A stretch of DNA of 64,000 bases, taken from the NCBI RefSeq assembly GCF_900184255.1, contig NZ_LT854640.1, positions 1,069,593 through 1,133,592 on the forward strand, in the 5' to 3' direction. Source of the stretch: Haloimpatiens massiliensis (lineage in GTDB: Bacteria > Bacillota > Clostridia > Clostridiales > Clostridiaceae). Under the pieces are notes generated by a model. That model did not search any database, was not told the origin of the DNA, and saw only the letters and a program-made list of their open reading frames with translations. The position numbers and the translations under genes are program-made. Of the stretch, positions 26,837-34,952 are shown piece by piece (the first letter of the stretch is position 1; the number at the start of each line of letters is the position of its first letter).

Positions 26837-27844
26837 TTACTTATATTCAAATATATATCTAGGCATTATATTATTTTTTGACAATATTGTATTCTGTTCA
26901 AGTCTATTTAGTGTTTGTGTATTTAACACATCAACTTTTGTTATAATGCTATTAGGTTGAGTTATGCTAATTAAATAAAGTTTATTATCTATTATTTGTC
27001 CATCAATAATAATCCTATCTTTAAGTGTGACTACCTTATTTATTTCAAGAGTTTTTCTGTTAAGTTTAACAATATCTCCTGTAATGGAAATAAAAAATAT
27101 ATCTGAATCATTGTAAAGAATTTTGCAAACATCAATTCGATTTTTTATAAGATTATTAAATTTAATTGTTGAAAATGAGTTATTTTTTATATCATAATAA
27201 ATAAAATAATTTACCTTGGCATCTATTCCAATAAAAAGTTTATTATCTACTATTTCAGAAGATAATACTCTCATATTACTTGGTAATTTTTTTTCTTTTA
27301 CTATACTAAAATTAGATCTGTCTATTATAAATAAAAAAGTTTCGCCAAATTTATTATCGAATTTAGCTCCTAATACATAAATAAATCTCTCATCGAAATC
27401 TCCACATAATAAAAAAGAATTTTTAATATCAACTGTTTTAGTATTATCTTTATGAACAAATTGTATTCTGTTAATGTTTCCTTTAGGAAGGTTAAATAGC
27501 ATTAATCGACAATTATCATGTAATTTAATAAAAGTAGCTCCATCATCAGTTATTGATTCTGATATTTTAAATTGTTCATTTACAGAAAGTAGCTTATTAC
27601 TAATAGAGGTGGGAATAATCATAGACTTTCCTTGCATCGCTAACATTGGGGCATCGGCAATATCTAATTTAATTATTTTTTTAGCTTTTATTTTTTTATT
27701 AAAAAGTACTATTTCACTTTTGCTTGATGAACCATCTGAAAATAATATTCCAAGTACTGGCTTATTCACATTAATATTTAAAAAATAAATCATTAAAGAT
27801 GTTAAAAATATTATTATTGTAATTATACCTAATTTTTTTTTCAT
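26837..27844 (-). CDS. Membrane-anchored hypothetical protein, possibly beta-propeller
   Basis: This 335-aa protein has one N-terminal hydrophobic helix (residues 4-23, LGIITIIIFLTSLMIYFLNI) after KKK, so it is probably anchored outside the cell. The rest is rich in short beta segments with recurring patterns such as DNKLFIGIDAKVNYFIYYD and DNKLYLISIT, like beta-propeller repeats. No catalytic motif is visible and I do not recognise the family. The start follows AAGAGAGTGATAAT. It lies downstream of the secreted amidase on the same strand; a hairpin between them suggests separate transcripts. Confidence 0.7.
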   Translation of the reverse strand: MKKKLGIITIIIFLTSLMIYFLNINVNKPVLGILFSDGSSSKSEIVLFNKKIKAKKIIKLDIADAPMLAMQGKSMIIPTSISNKLLSVNEQFKISESITDDGATFIKLHDNCRLMLFNLPKGNINRIQFVHKDNTKTVDIKNSFLLCGDFDERFIYVLGAKFDNKFGETFLFIIDRSNFSIVKEKKLPSNMRVLSSEIVDNKLFIGIDAKVNYFIYYDIKNNSFSTIKFNNLIKNRIDVCKILYNDSDIFFISITGDIVKLNRKTLEINKVVTLKDRIIIDGQIIDNKLYLISITQPNSIITKVDVLNTQTLNRLEQNTILSKNNIMPRYIFEYK

Positions 27845-27907
27845 ATTATCACTCTCTTTCTAATATAAAATAGTTTATAGTGGTACTTTAATTATATTGT
27901 AAAAATT

Positions 27908-27936
27908 AAAGCTCTAGTAGTTTATACTAGAGCTTT
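27908..27936 (-). terminator. Terminator after the secreted amidase gene
   Basis: A 12-bp perfect stem (AAAGCTCTAGTA / TACTAGAGCTTT) is followed on the minus strand by AATTTTTAC. It lies between the amidase stop and the 335-aa gene. Confidence 0.85.
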
Positions 27937-28089
27937 AACCTTTACAACATTAAATTAATCTCCTATATTTTAATTATTTAGATTATTAATCCAAGTAATT
28001 GGATTATAAAATTATCATTACTTCAATTATGTTGAGAATTTTCTACATGCAAATTATTTTAACATAATTTACTAGAACAAGAGATTAAA

Positions 28090-28821
28090 TTAATAACTTT
28101 TATAGAAAATGGTTAAATCATTATCAATTAAATCAGTAGGAAATACTGCATTACCGCCATCTTTATCTAAATCTATACCTTGATCTATATAAGCTCTCCA
28201 TACAAGTTGAGAACAGTAAAATTTATCAGTTCTCCATTTGTTTGCAAATTGAGCGTTGTACCCATAATTAATTTTAGAAGTAGCATAGTTAATTGCATCT
28301 GTCATGTTCATAGCACTTCCAACATGACCTACAACAATTTTTGTGTATCTAGTTCGCCAATCATTTACACGACGTTGAACCCCATCACTAGGATAGCTTT
28401 CTACAGTATAATCTGAATTCCAGTCAACAAGACCTGCATGTCCTGTTAAACTTCCACCGCTTGCCCAAGATACAGGTGTTATTAATACATCACCATAGCT
28501 ACCTATAGACGTAGAAGATGTAATTGCAGCTGCCCTAGAAGTTGCCAATTTTGAATCATATGAATTTTTTGTGAGTTTTTCTAAATACATGCTCTTTTCT
28601 TTTATAATTTGATTTTCCTGTTCAGGTGTAACATTAACTTTTATTTTGTCCCAATTTTCAATTATGTTTTTAGCTTCTTCTTTATTTCTTTGAAGTTCTA
28701 GTTGTTGAGATTCTTTTAAATTTGAAGTATTTAATGCTAGTGCATTAACGTTAGACGTTACTCCTAAAGTTGTCAAGGTAATGCTTAAACAAACTAAAGC
28801 TTTGGCAAATTTACCTTTCAT
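28090..28821 (-). CDS. Secreted papain-like amidase (YiiX/YycO, NlpC/P60 type)
   Basis: This 243-aa protein has a Sec signal peptide (MKGKFAKALVCLSITLTTLGVTSNVNALA). A short linker helix and a permuted papain-like domain from about residue 100 follow. Putative catalytic residues are the histidine in GGSLTGHAGLVDW and the cysteine in DKFYCSQLVWRAYIDQGID, the usual pairing in the YiiX/YycO group. Such enzymes cut peptidoglycan peptides or amide/thioester bonds. The ATG follows GGGAGGGTTGGTATAAA. It is cargo between IS66/IS1182 and the IS4-like element; its host benefit is unknown. Confidence 0.82.
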   Translation of the reverse strand: MKGKFAKALVCLSITLTTLGVTSNVNALALNTSNLKESQQLELQRNKEEAKNIIENWDKIKVNVTPEQENQIIKEKSMYLEKLTKNSYDSKLATSRAAAITSSTSIGSYGDVLITPVSWASGGSLTGHAGLVDWNSDYTVESYPSDGVQRRVNDWRTRYTKIVVGHVGSAMNMTDAINYATSKINYGYNAQFANKWRTDKFYCSQLVWRAYIDQGIDLDKDGGNAVFPTDLIDNDLTIFYKSY

Positions 28822-29367
28822 TTTATACCAACCCTCCCAAAATTTATATTATAATTATATTATATTACAATTGTTTTAAAAAGTAAATGTATCTTTTATA
28901 TAGGTCTGTTTTTGAATCTAAGTATAACTTTTCAATATTCAAGTGAATAAGAACTATAATTTATAAAATGAGTAATAAACAAATAATATTCTGCCTTATT
29001 TATATTCAGTACAATATTTATTATACTTTTATAAATCATTTTAAAACGAACTCTTGATAAACAAGAAATTTCAAAATAAAAAAAAGAGAGAATACAGTTT
29101 TTGAATATATAGAAATGTTCTATATTATAAAAATACTACATTCTTTATTAGTTTATTTTAACCAAATAAATTCGAAACTCCATTTTAATAAACTTAACTT
29201 AGTATAAATTAAATTTAAAAAATTCAAATCAAAATTAATTTTAGTACCTAACTTATGTTCTGCAATTTTAAAAGTCCAATTACCAATTATGGTTATAAAT
29301 TTATTTTAGGTAATTTTAATCCAGTAACTAAGCTTAGACTTATCCTACATCAATACAATTAATTTTT
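28822..29367. other. Intergenic, very AT-rich, no gene seen
   Basis: About 545 bases separate the amidase gene from the IS4-like transposase. The amidase promoter should be in the first 100 bases. One end of the IS4-like element presumably lies in the last 60 bases, but I could not fix it. Confidence 0.4.
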
Positions 29368-30594
29368 TTAAGAAGCTAGTTTTAGTTCACCTAGTATTAT
29401 CTCTATAGGAATATTGTCTTTAGCTTTTTTATATACGAGGTACACTAATTCTTTAGCCGATAGGCTTTGCATTACTTCAATAGTATCACCTAATGTTTCT
29501 ACTTCATTAAGATGATATAACCTATACAACTCTAAAAAATTGATTGATAAAAATACAAGCAAGAAATATCTCCCGATAGAGAGTATACTTTGAACCTTAT
29601 ATTCATCAAAACCTAAATGATTTTTAAGATATTTATAGTTAGTTTCAATACACCATCTATTTTGATAGTATTCTATTATAGTTTGAACATCAAGTTCTAT
29701 GTCCGTTGACATAAAGTATACAGGTGATTTAAAGCTTTCACCATTAGCTTCATAGCATATTAAAACTAATGCATTTTCAACTTTTGAAACTTTACCTTCG
29801 TATTTATATACTCTATACTCTTTACCTTTGACAGTAACTACATCTAAGGTAGAGGGATTAATATATTTTACAAATTCTTTAAGCTGCATTGTAATTCCTA
29901 ACGGAGATATCTTTCTATTGGACTTCAAAGCACCAATTAGATGAAATCCTTGCATTAGACTGCTATCTACAAGCTTTTGGCTAGTATACCAACTATCAAC
30001 GAGGCAATATATCTTATCACAATTAGATGGTTTTTCAAAAAAAGCTATAAAATCCACAGCTATATTATATTTACCCATGAAGGATTTGTTATATTCCAAG
30101 CAATTTTCTTTACTAAAGTAAGGTTTATAGTTTAAGGGGATAGATATATCTCCTACAACAAAATTAGAAGTAACCACACAGTGAGACCAAAGATTCTTAC
30201 CTTCCGTATGGGAGTGATTATAGCTTAACCCCTGCATTTTCTTTGCTTGTACTTTAGGATTTACAGTATCATCTATAACTAAAAATCCTACGGATTTAGG
30301 TTTTACAAGCTTATCAAAATGTAGCTTTAAATAATTAATTCGGTTTCTATCGATGAGACTATCGTCCCATTTTGAGCGACTTAAAAATCTATATATAGAG
30401 CTGCTACTTTTAGCGGTCAATATATTTTTTGAAATTTTATATAAAGATTTTGTGCCAGATAAATTTATTAATCCATTTATAATGGTGGTTAGATGATGAA
30501 CTTGTGGTTTATTCATTCCATAGTTTACATCATTTAAGTAGTTGTAAATTTTATCATCAATGGATACAATATGATTAGTAATTTTATTTGGCAT
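29368..30594 (-). CDS. DDE transposase, IS4-superfamily (IS701-like)
   Basis: This 408-aa transposase has the DDE core of the IS4 group: the first aspartate in GFLVIDDTVNPKVQ, the second in IYCLVDSWYTSQKLVD, and the glutamate region YYQNRWCIETNYKYLK (Y-(2)-R-(3)-E pattern). The N-terminal SSIYRFLSRSKWDDSLI block is typical of IS701-like members. The ATG follows GGGAGGTTATCAGT. The frame is intact, so the element may be active; its ends were not located with confidence. Confidence 0.85.
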   Translation of the reverse strand: MPNKITNHIVSIDDKIYNYLNDVNYGMNKPQVHHLTTIINGLINLSGTKSLYKISKNILTAKSSSSIYRFLSRSKWDDSLIDRNRINYLKLHFDKLVKPKSVGFLVIDDTVNPKVQAKKMQGLSYNHSHTEGKNLWSHCVVTSNFVVGDISIPLNYKPYFSKENCLEYNKSFMGKYNIAVDFIAFFEKPSNCDKIYCLVDSWYTSQKLVDSSLMQGFHLIGALKSNRKISPLGITMQLKEFVKYINPSTLDVVTVKGKEYRVYKYEGKVSKVENALVLICYEANGESFKSPVYFMSTDIELDVQTIIEYYQNRWCIETNYKYLKNHLGFDEYKVQSILSIGRYFLLVFLSINFLELYRLYHLNEVETLGDTIEVMQSLSAKELVYLVYKKAKDNIPIEIILGELKLAS

Positions 30595-30741
30595 ACTGAT
30601 AACCTCCCGTGCTTTTAATTGTGTGGTAACTTTTATATATCACGTAAAGCATCAGTGTGCCATATTTATTTTTTGGTAGTATTACCAGTTGAGTTTTTTA
30701 TTTTGCAGAATTAAAGTACCTAATTAAATGTACAGTATTAT

Positions 30742-31020
30742 TTAATCTTTTAATTTCTTAATGAAGTTTATGGATATCTTTAGTTTTATTAGTATATTTA
30801 TTATTAAAGCTACAATCAAGGTATATGACCAAAATGTCACAAATTTAGGTTCGTTAACATTGTTTAGATTAAGCCAAAACACAATAAATAAAACTAATAA
30901 AGACAATATAGTTATAAAATCAATAGTGAAAATTAATTTAAGCTTTTTACCTTTGTTTACCAATACGCATAGTATTGTACTTAATAATAATATTATTAGA
31001 GACATAAAAGGACTACTCAT
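30742..31020 (-). CDS. Small hypothetical membrane protein, three helices
   Basis: This 92-aa protein is almost entirely hydrophobic with three likely membrane helices (residues 3-20, 30-50, 64-80) and a short basic tail. The ATG follows a strong AAGGAGGAATCTGA site, which supports a real gene. No family is recognised. It sits between the IS4-like and IS110 transposase genes. Confidence 0.6.
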   Translation of the reverse strand: MSSPFMSLIILLLSTILCVLVNKGKKLKLIFTIDFITILSLLVLFIVFWLNLNNVNEPKFVTFWSYTLIVALIINILIKLKISINFIKKLKD

Positions 31021-31049
31021 TCAGATTCCTCCTTGTATAATAATGATGT

Positions 31050-31393
31050 AGTCATTAAGACTACTCATCTCAATTTAATTGTTTCTATAATAGATAACAG
31101 AAGAAGGATTTCTTCCTTCATCAGATGTTATCTTAGTTAATTATCATGCTTGACGGTTCCTATATAGACTCCAGACTTTTCATAAAGTATAATCTTCAAG
31201 GATAGGACAAATAATGTTTTCCTCCTTGGGAAGTCAGTATCTGCTGACTCATACCCGTGATTTAGTCAATTAGTCCATTCAATGAGGTTTTATGATTCGG
31301 CTGGTTGGGAGCCTCAGGCTATACCTGTATAACTCGCAAGGTTGTGTACTCATTAGATGGAAATGGATTCCTATCGGAAAGGAGCTTTTGCTC
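31050..31393 (+). ncRNA. Candidate bridge RNA / structured leader of IS110
   Basis: The about 340 bases upstream of the IS110 transposase hold strong hairpins: GATAACA...TGTTATC at 31094-31133 enclosing GAAGAAGGA/TTCCTTC, and AGTCAG/CTGACT at 31231-31247. IS110 elements are known to make a bridge RNA from a non-coding end that pairs with target and donor DNA. The guide loops and the exact left end were not determined. Confidence 0.5.
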
Positions 31394-32701
31394 ATGTCAA
31401 ACATTTTATTTAAAAATTTATTTATCTCGGTCGGTATTGATGTTGGTGCAGATTTCAGTTGGATGTCTATCGCACTTCCTAACCAGACCTTTGTTGGAAA
31501 GCCTTTTAAAATACTACATTCAAACATTGATTCCCTTGAACTCGCTGTTTCTAAAATAAAAGAAGCAGAAGAGTTGTATTCTTTGGAAAGTCGCATTTTC
31601 CTAGAATCCACGGGAATTTATCATTACCCACTCTTCTGCTATCTTCGTGATACTGGATTTAATGTTAACCTAATTAATCCTATCATCACTAAGAATAGCA
31701 CAAACATTAACATTAGAAAAGTGCATAATGACAGATTTGATTCAAAAAAAGCTGCCTTAATAGGCTTAAAGCCAGATTTAAAAGTATCTCTTATGCCATC
31801 AGATCTTGCTCTTGATTTAAGAAATCTTTCAAGAGAGTATTATGATTTGATGGACAACCGTTCTGCTTATGTGAACAAACTTCAAAGTGAACTTCGGATG
31901 GTATTTCCAGAATACCTTAAAATTTTTTCAAAAATAACTACTAATACATCATTAACCTTATTAGAAACATACACATCTCCAGATGCATTTTTAAATGCTT
32001 CCAAAGAAGAGATTATTGATTCTATAAGATCTACAGCTCGTTTTGGGCTTACATATGCTAATAATAAGTATAATGCCATTATAAAGGCTGCCAATGATGC
32101 AAAGACCTTCGGTTATTCTGTAAGTAGTAATTTTAAGCGTATTAGATTATACATAAGCTTTATTCGAAAGTATGATGAAGAGATTTCTTCTATACTCTCT
32201 GAAATGCATAAGCTTGTTGATGAAAATGAAAATACTGATTTTGTAAAGCAAATTCACTTGATTGAAACATTTAAAGGTGCAGGTTTTCTTTCTGCTGTAA
32301 GCCTCATGGGAGAAATCGGAGATTTCTCTGCGTTCAACTCACCAAAACAGCTTTTTGCTTATTTTGGTTTAGATCCAGCAGTAAAGCAATCTGGCAACTT
32401 TAATGGCACAAAAATCAGTATGTCAAAGCGAGGCTCTCGAATTGCCAGAAGAGTAATTCACACTATGGCATTAATCAGCATAAGCAAAAACAAAGATGGC
32501 TCCGCCAAAAATCAAGTACTTCGAGAATACTATCTTTTAAAGTGCCAAAGTAAGCCTAAAATGATTGCTCTTGGGGCAGTTATGCATAAAGTTTGTAACA
32601 TATTATTTGCCATTCTTCGTGATGGGAAAGAATTTGAAATAATTACACCAGAAGAACACCAAAAGAATTATCTCAAAGCGAAATGCGGCTTCGCTGCGTA
32701 G
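31394..32701 (+). CDS. IS110-family transposase
   Basis: This protein has about 435 residues from the ATG at 31394, which follows GGAAAGGAGCTTTTGCTC. The N-terminal RuvC-like DEDD domain starts GIDVGADFSWMSIALP. The C-terminal Tnp20 domain has the helix-hairpin-helix FKGAGFLSAVSLMGEIGDFS, then AYFGLDPAVKQSG and the serine-bearing KRGSRIARRVIHTMAL. The frame is intact. IS110 recombinases integrate under guidance of a bridge RNA and leave no normal inverted repeats. Confidence 0.95.
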   Translation: MSNILFKNLFISVGIDVGADFSWMSIALPNQTFVGKPFKILHSNIDSLELAVSKIKEAEELYSLESRIFLESTGIYHYPLFCYLRDTGFNVNLINPIITKNSTNINIRKVHNDRFDSKKAALIGLKPDLKVSLMPSDLALDLRNLSREYYDLMDNRSAYVNKLQSELRMVFPEYLKIFSKITTNTSLTLLETYTSPDAFLNASKEEIIDSIRSTARFGLTYANNKYNAIIKAANDAKTFGYSVSSNFKRIRLYISFIRKYDEEISSILSEMHKLVDENENTDFVKQIHLIETFKGAGFLSAVSLMGEIGDFSAFNSPKQLFAYFGLDPAVKQSGNFNGTKISMSKRGSRIARRVIHTMALISISKNKDGSAKNQVLREYYLLKCQSKPKMIALGAVMHKVCNILFAILRDGKEFEIITPEEHQKNYLKAKCGFAA

Positions 32702-33059
32702 TATAATTCCATAAATATAATTTCCGTTTTTTGTTAGTCTAACAAAAGTTTATTAAGGTTACCCTTTTTTAAGATAATAAAAATATTAATTATTTTTTTA
32801 ATTCTTATTGACATTTCTTAGCTGGACTAAAATAATTCTTAGTTGTAACTATTCAGCCATCCTAAATAATTACTATTTTTAACAAGCTTGTTAATATAAT
32901 TATATCACAATATTTACCATTTATGTATTTAAAATATTTAACGTTATAAATATTTCCTATATTTTACAAAATGAAAAACACCTTATTTTCAAATTTTCAT
33001 AGACAGTAAGGTGCTAGTATTAAATTTGTGTACACTAAAAAAAGGTGGGACACCTCTCT
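32702..33059. other. Right flank of IS110, no gene seen
   Basis: About 350 AT-rich bases. A short hairpin-like block (ACACCTTATTTTC / ACAGTAAGGTG) lies near 32980-33015. It contains the IS110 right end and the truncated end of the E1-like relic. Confidence 0.4.
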
Positions 33060-34091
33060 TAGTGGAGTTTTAAATATTTTCAACCAATCAGATACCTCAT
33101 TATTTGAACGAGCATAATTAAATAAACTAGCTTCGATATCATCAACTTTTGGAACTCTATTTACCCCTTCTTTAAGAATTAACCCATTTTACCTTTATTA
33201 GCAAGTTCGCTCTAATAACTATTGACGGTAATTCCCTTGTATAATTACTAAGAAACAAAAAAACTGACTTTGATGCAGAGCAATCAATTAAAACATCATA
33301 TTGCCTTAAATCATTATTTTCAACATAATTGATAAATGATACAGTAAAACCTTCAAAATGTATATTTCTATCTAAAATCTACATTTTATTAAGCTTATTT
33401 GCAATATCTTCCGCTTTATTTCTAGATATTGAATCAGAAAATAATGCATGTCTTACAAGATTATGAGGTGATAATATATCCTTATCTATAATTGTAATAT
33501 TTGTATATCCATTTCTTGCAAGATGAAATATCATCTTCGAGCCTAATGCACCAACACCAACAAATAATATTTTAGGATTTTTTTCAGATGCTAATGTTGA
33601 TATATCAGCAGCTAATCTTCTACTTAGTGGTTCTAAATGACTAAGTGCTAAAGCCCTTCCATCTCCTTCTATCTTTGTTGTATTAGCAATAACATTTTCA
33701 TCAAATCCAATTACCTTGGTAGGTCTATTTATTGCCGATATTAATAAAAACTTATCTGGTATATTTTTATCCTTAAGAATCTTTAAAGCCCTTTTAAACT
33801 CATTACCTAGTTTTTCATTAAACGCATATAGTTCTTCTAGTTCCATCGTAATTAATCTAAAATATTCACTATAGCGAGAGCTTTCTGTACTCCAAATAAC
33901 TATGTCTAATATTTGAACTGAAAAACTATTTTTATCTATATCTAAAGAGTGAATTCCTCTCTATTATTAACGCAACATAAAGTATAAGCAACGCCACTTT
34001 TCCCTTTATTCTCACGCCAGTATGCTTCAATAAACTCTGTAAGCATATGATATGAAAATACTGCATTCCCCGTTTCTCCGTAAAGAATCAT
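33060..34091 (-). pseudogene. E1-like (ThiF-fold) adenylyltransferase, frameshifted
   Basis: The gene starts with an ATG at 34091 that overlaps the E2-like stop (ATGA). It reads 49 codons (MILYGETGNAVFSYHMLTEF...), shifts frame near 33950, then covers 33846-33379. That part has the nucleotide-binding loop ILFVGVGALGSKMIF and the following IIDKDILSPHNLVRHALF of E1/ThiF proteins. Further frame breaks occur near 33379 (then ...DVLIDCSASKSVF) and 33174. E1-like enzymes adenylate the C-terminus of ubiquitin-like proteins. At least three frame breaks make this copy non-functional. The context suggests a former CBASS- or Bil-type conjugation operon. Confidence 0.75.
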
Positions 34092-34558
34092 AGCTCAAAA
34101 TCATCCCCTGTTCTTATTAGATTGCCACTTGCAGCATCACTAAACCAATTACGAATCCTATTAATAAAATCTTCAATTAAATGTTCTACATACCAATCGT
34201 CAATGCTACCTCTATGCAAACATATATAAGTAGGTCCCTTCCACAAAGCTACGGTGTGTGGTAACTTCTCTGAAGGGGAGTCTAATCTTCTAGAAAAAAC
34301 AACAGGTGCCTTATATCTTATTTCGCTTGTAAAACATATTAAATCAATAGGCTCAACTAATTTAATATCTACATCCATTGTGGTTCTTCTGCAATGTAAG
34401 TTTATTTTCAGTTCTAATGTTACTATAACAGAATCCCTTGTATCTTCATACAACTTAACATTATTAACGTTATAACAAGATATCAACCCATTGTAAAAAT
34501 TAGAAAAGTCATCACTTATGCTATATGGTTCAGATATAGCTTTTGGTTTATTTGCCAT
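34088..34558 (-). CDS. E2-like (ubiquitin-conjugating fold) protein
   Basis: This 156-aa protein shows the bacterial E2-like pattern: a strand-rich first half (VIVTLELKINLH, MDVDIKLVEPIDLICF), then H101 in LPHTVALW, a candidate catalytic cysteine C113 in TYICLHRGS, and the closing helix IRNWFSDAASGNL followed by DDFEL. The same arrangement precedes ThiF-fold E1 partners in bacterial ubiquitin-like operons. Its start overlaps the stop region of an upstream fragment and its stop overlaps the E1-like start, so three genes were coupled. The frame is intact but the partner genes are broken. Assignment is by pattern, not by alignment. Confidence 0.6.
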   Translation of the reverse strand: MANKPKAISEPYSISDDFSNFYNGLISCYNVNNVKLYEDTRDSVIVTLELKINLHCRRTTMDVDIKLVEPIDLICFTSEIRYKAPVVFSRRLDSPSEKLPHTVALWKGPTYICLHRGSIDDWYVEHLIEDFINRIRNWFSDAASGNLIRTGDDFEL

Positions 34559-34832
34559 ATCTTTTAGGTATTGAAGCTGTACTAATTAATACTAATGACA
34601 TTTTCTTTTCTGTGACTTTTTCTGTTTCTTGCTTTAACGGTCCATTCTTAGTTAATGTAAAAGTTAATGGCTTTGGTTCATCTGTAGATGGATATTCGGA
34701 TAAGCAATAAAAGTTATCATCTTCTACAGCCTTTTTATAAAGATTAGCAGCTCTATAGTGGGGAGGATTGTCCTCATTTCTTTTAATTTCTTTACATGAA
34801 GCTACTATTACTCTTACATTTCCATTATTTTG
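34548..34832 (-). pseudogene. 5'-truncated cargo gene upstream of the E2-like gene
   Basis: A 94-codon frame without a good start reads QNNGNVRVIVASCKEI and ends LISTASIPKRYGK, overlapping the E2-like ATG by 11 bases. A stop (TAA) lies just before it in frame, and no ATG occurs until near the end. It probably is the end of the first gene of the E2/E1 operon. I do not recognise the family. Confidence 0.45.
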
Positions 34833-34952
34833 TTAATCACATATAGCAACTATTTATTGATTATAGGCAATTATTTTGTTCTAACCATTTGATTTTATTT
34901 AGTAAAAAAGCTGTTATACACTTTTTTTGTATTCTCTCTTACAGTTAGACTG

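Noticed and set aside
30761..31051. Plus-strand frame of 96 codons
   Set aside because: The opposite strand has a membrane protein frame with a strong ribosome site; this is its shadow.
31090..31140. The GATAACA hairpin as a simple terminator
   Set aside because: It lacks a T-tract and lies in the leader of IS110, where structured bridge RNA is expected.
33379..33846. The E1-like part as a complete short gene
   Set aside because: Homology-like sequence continues in other frames on both sides, and the start at 33846 has no ribosome site, so it is a piece of a broken gene.
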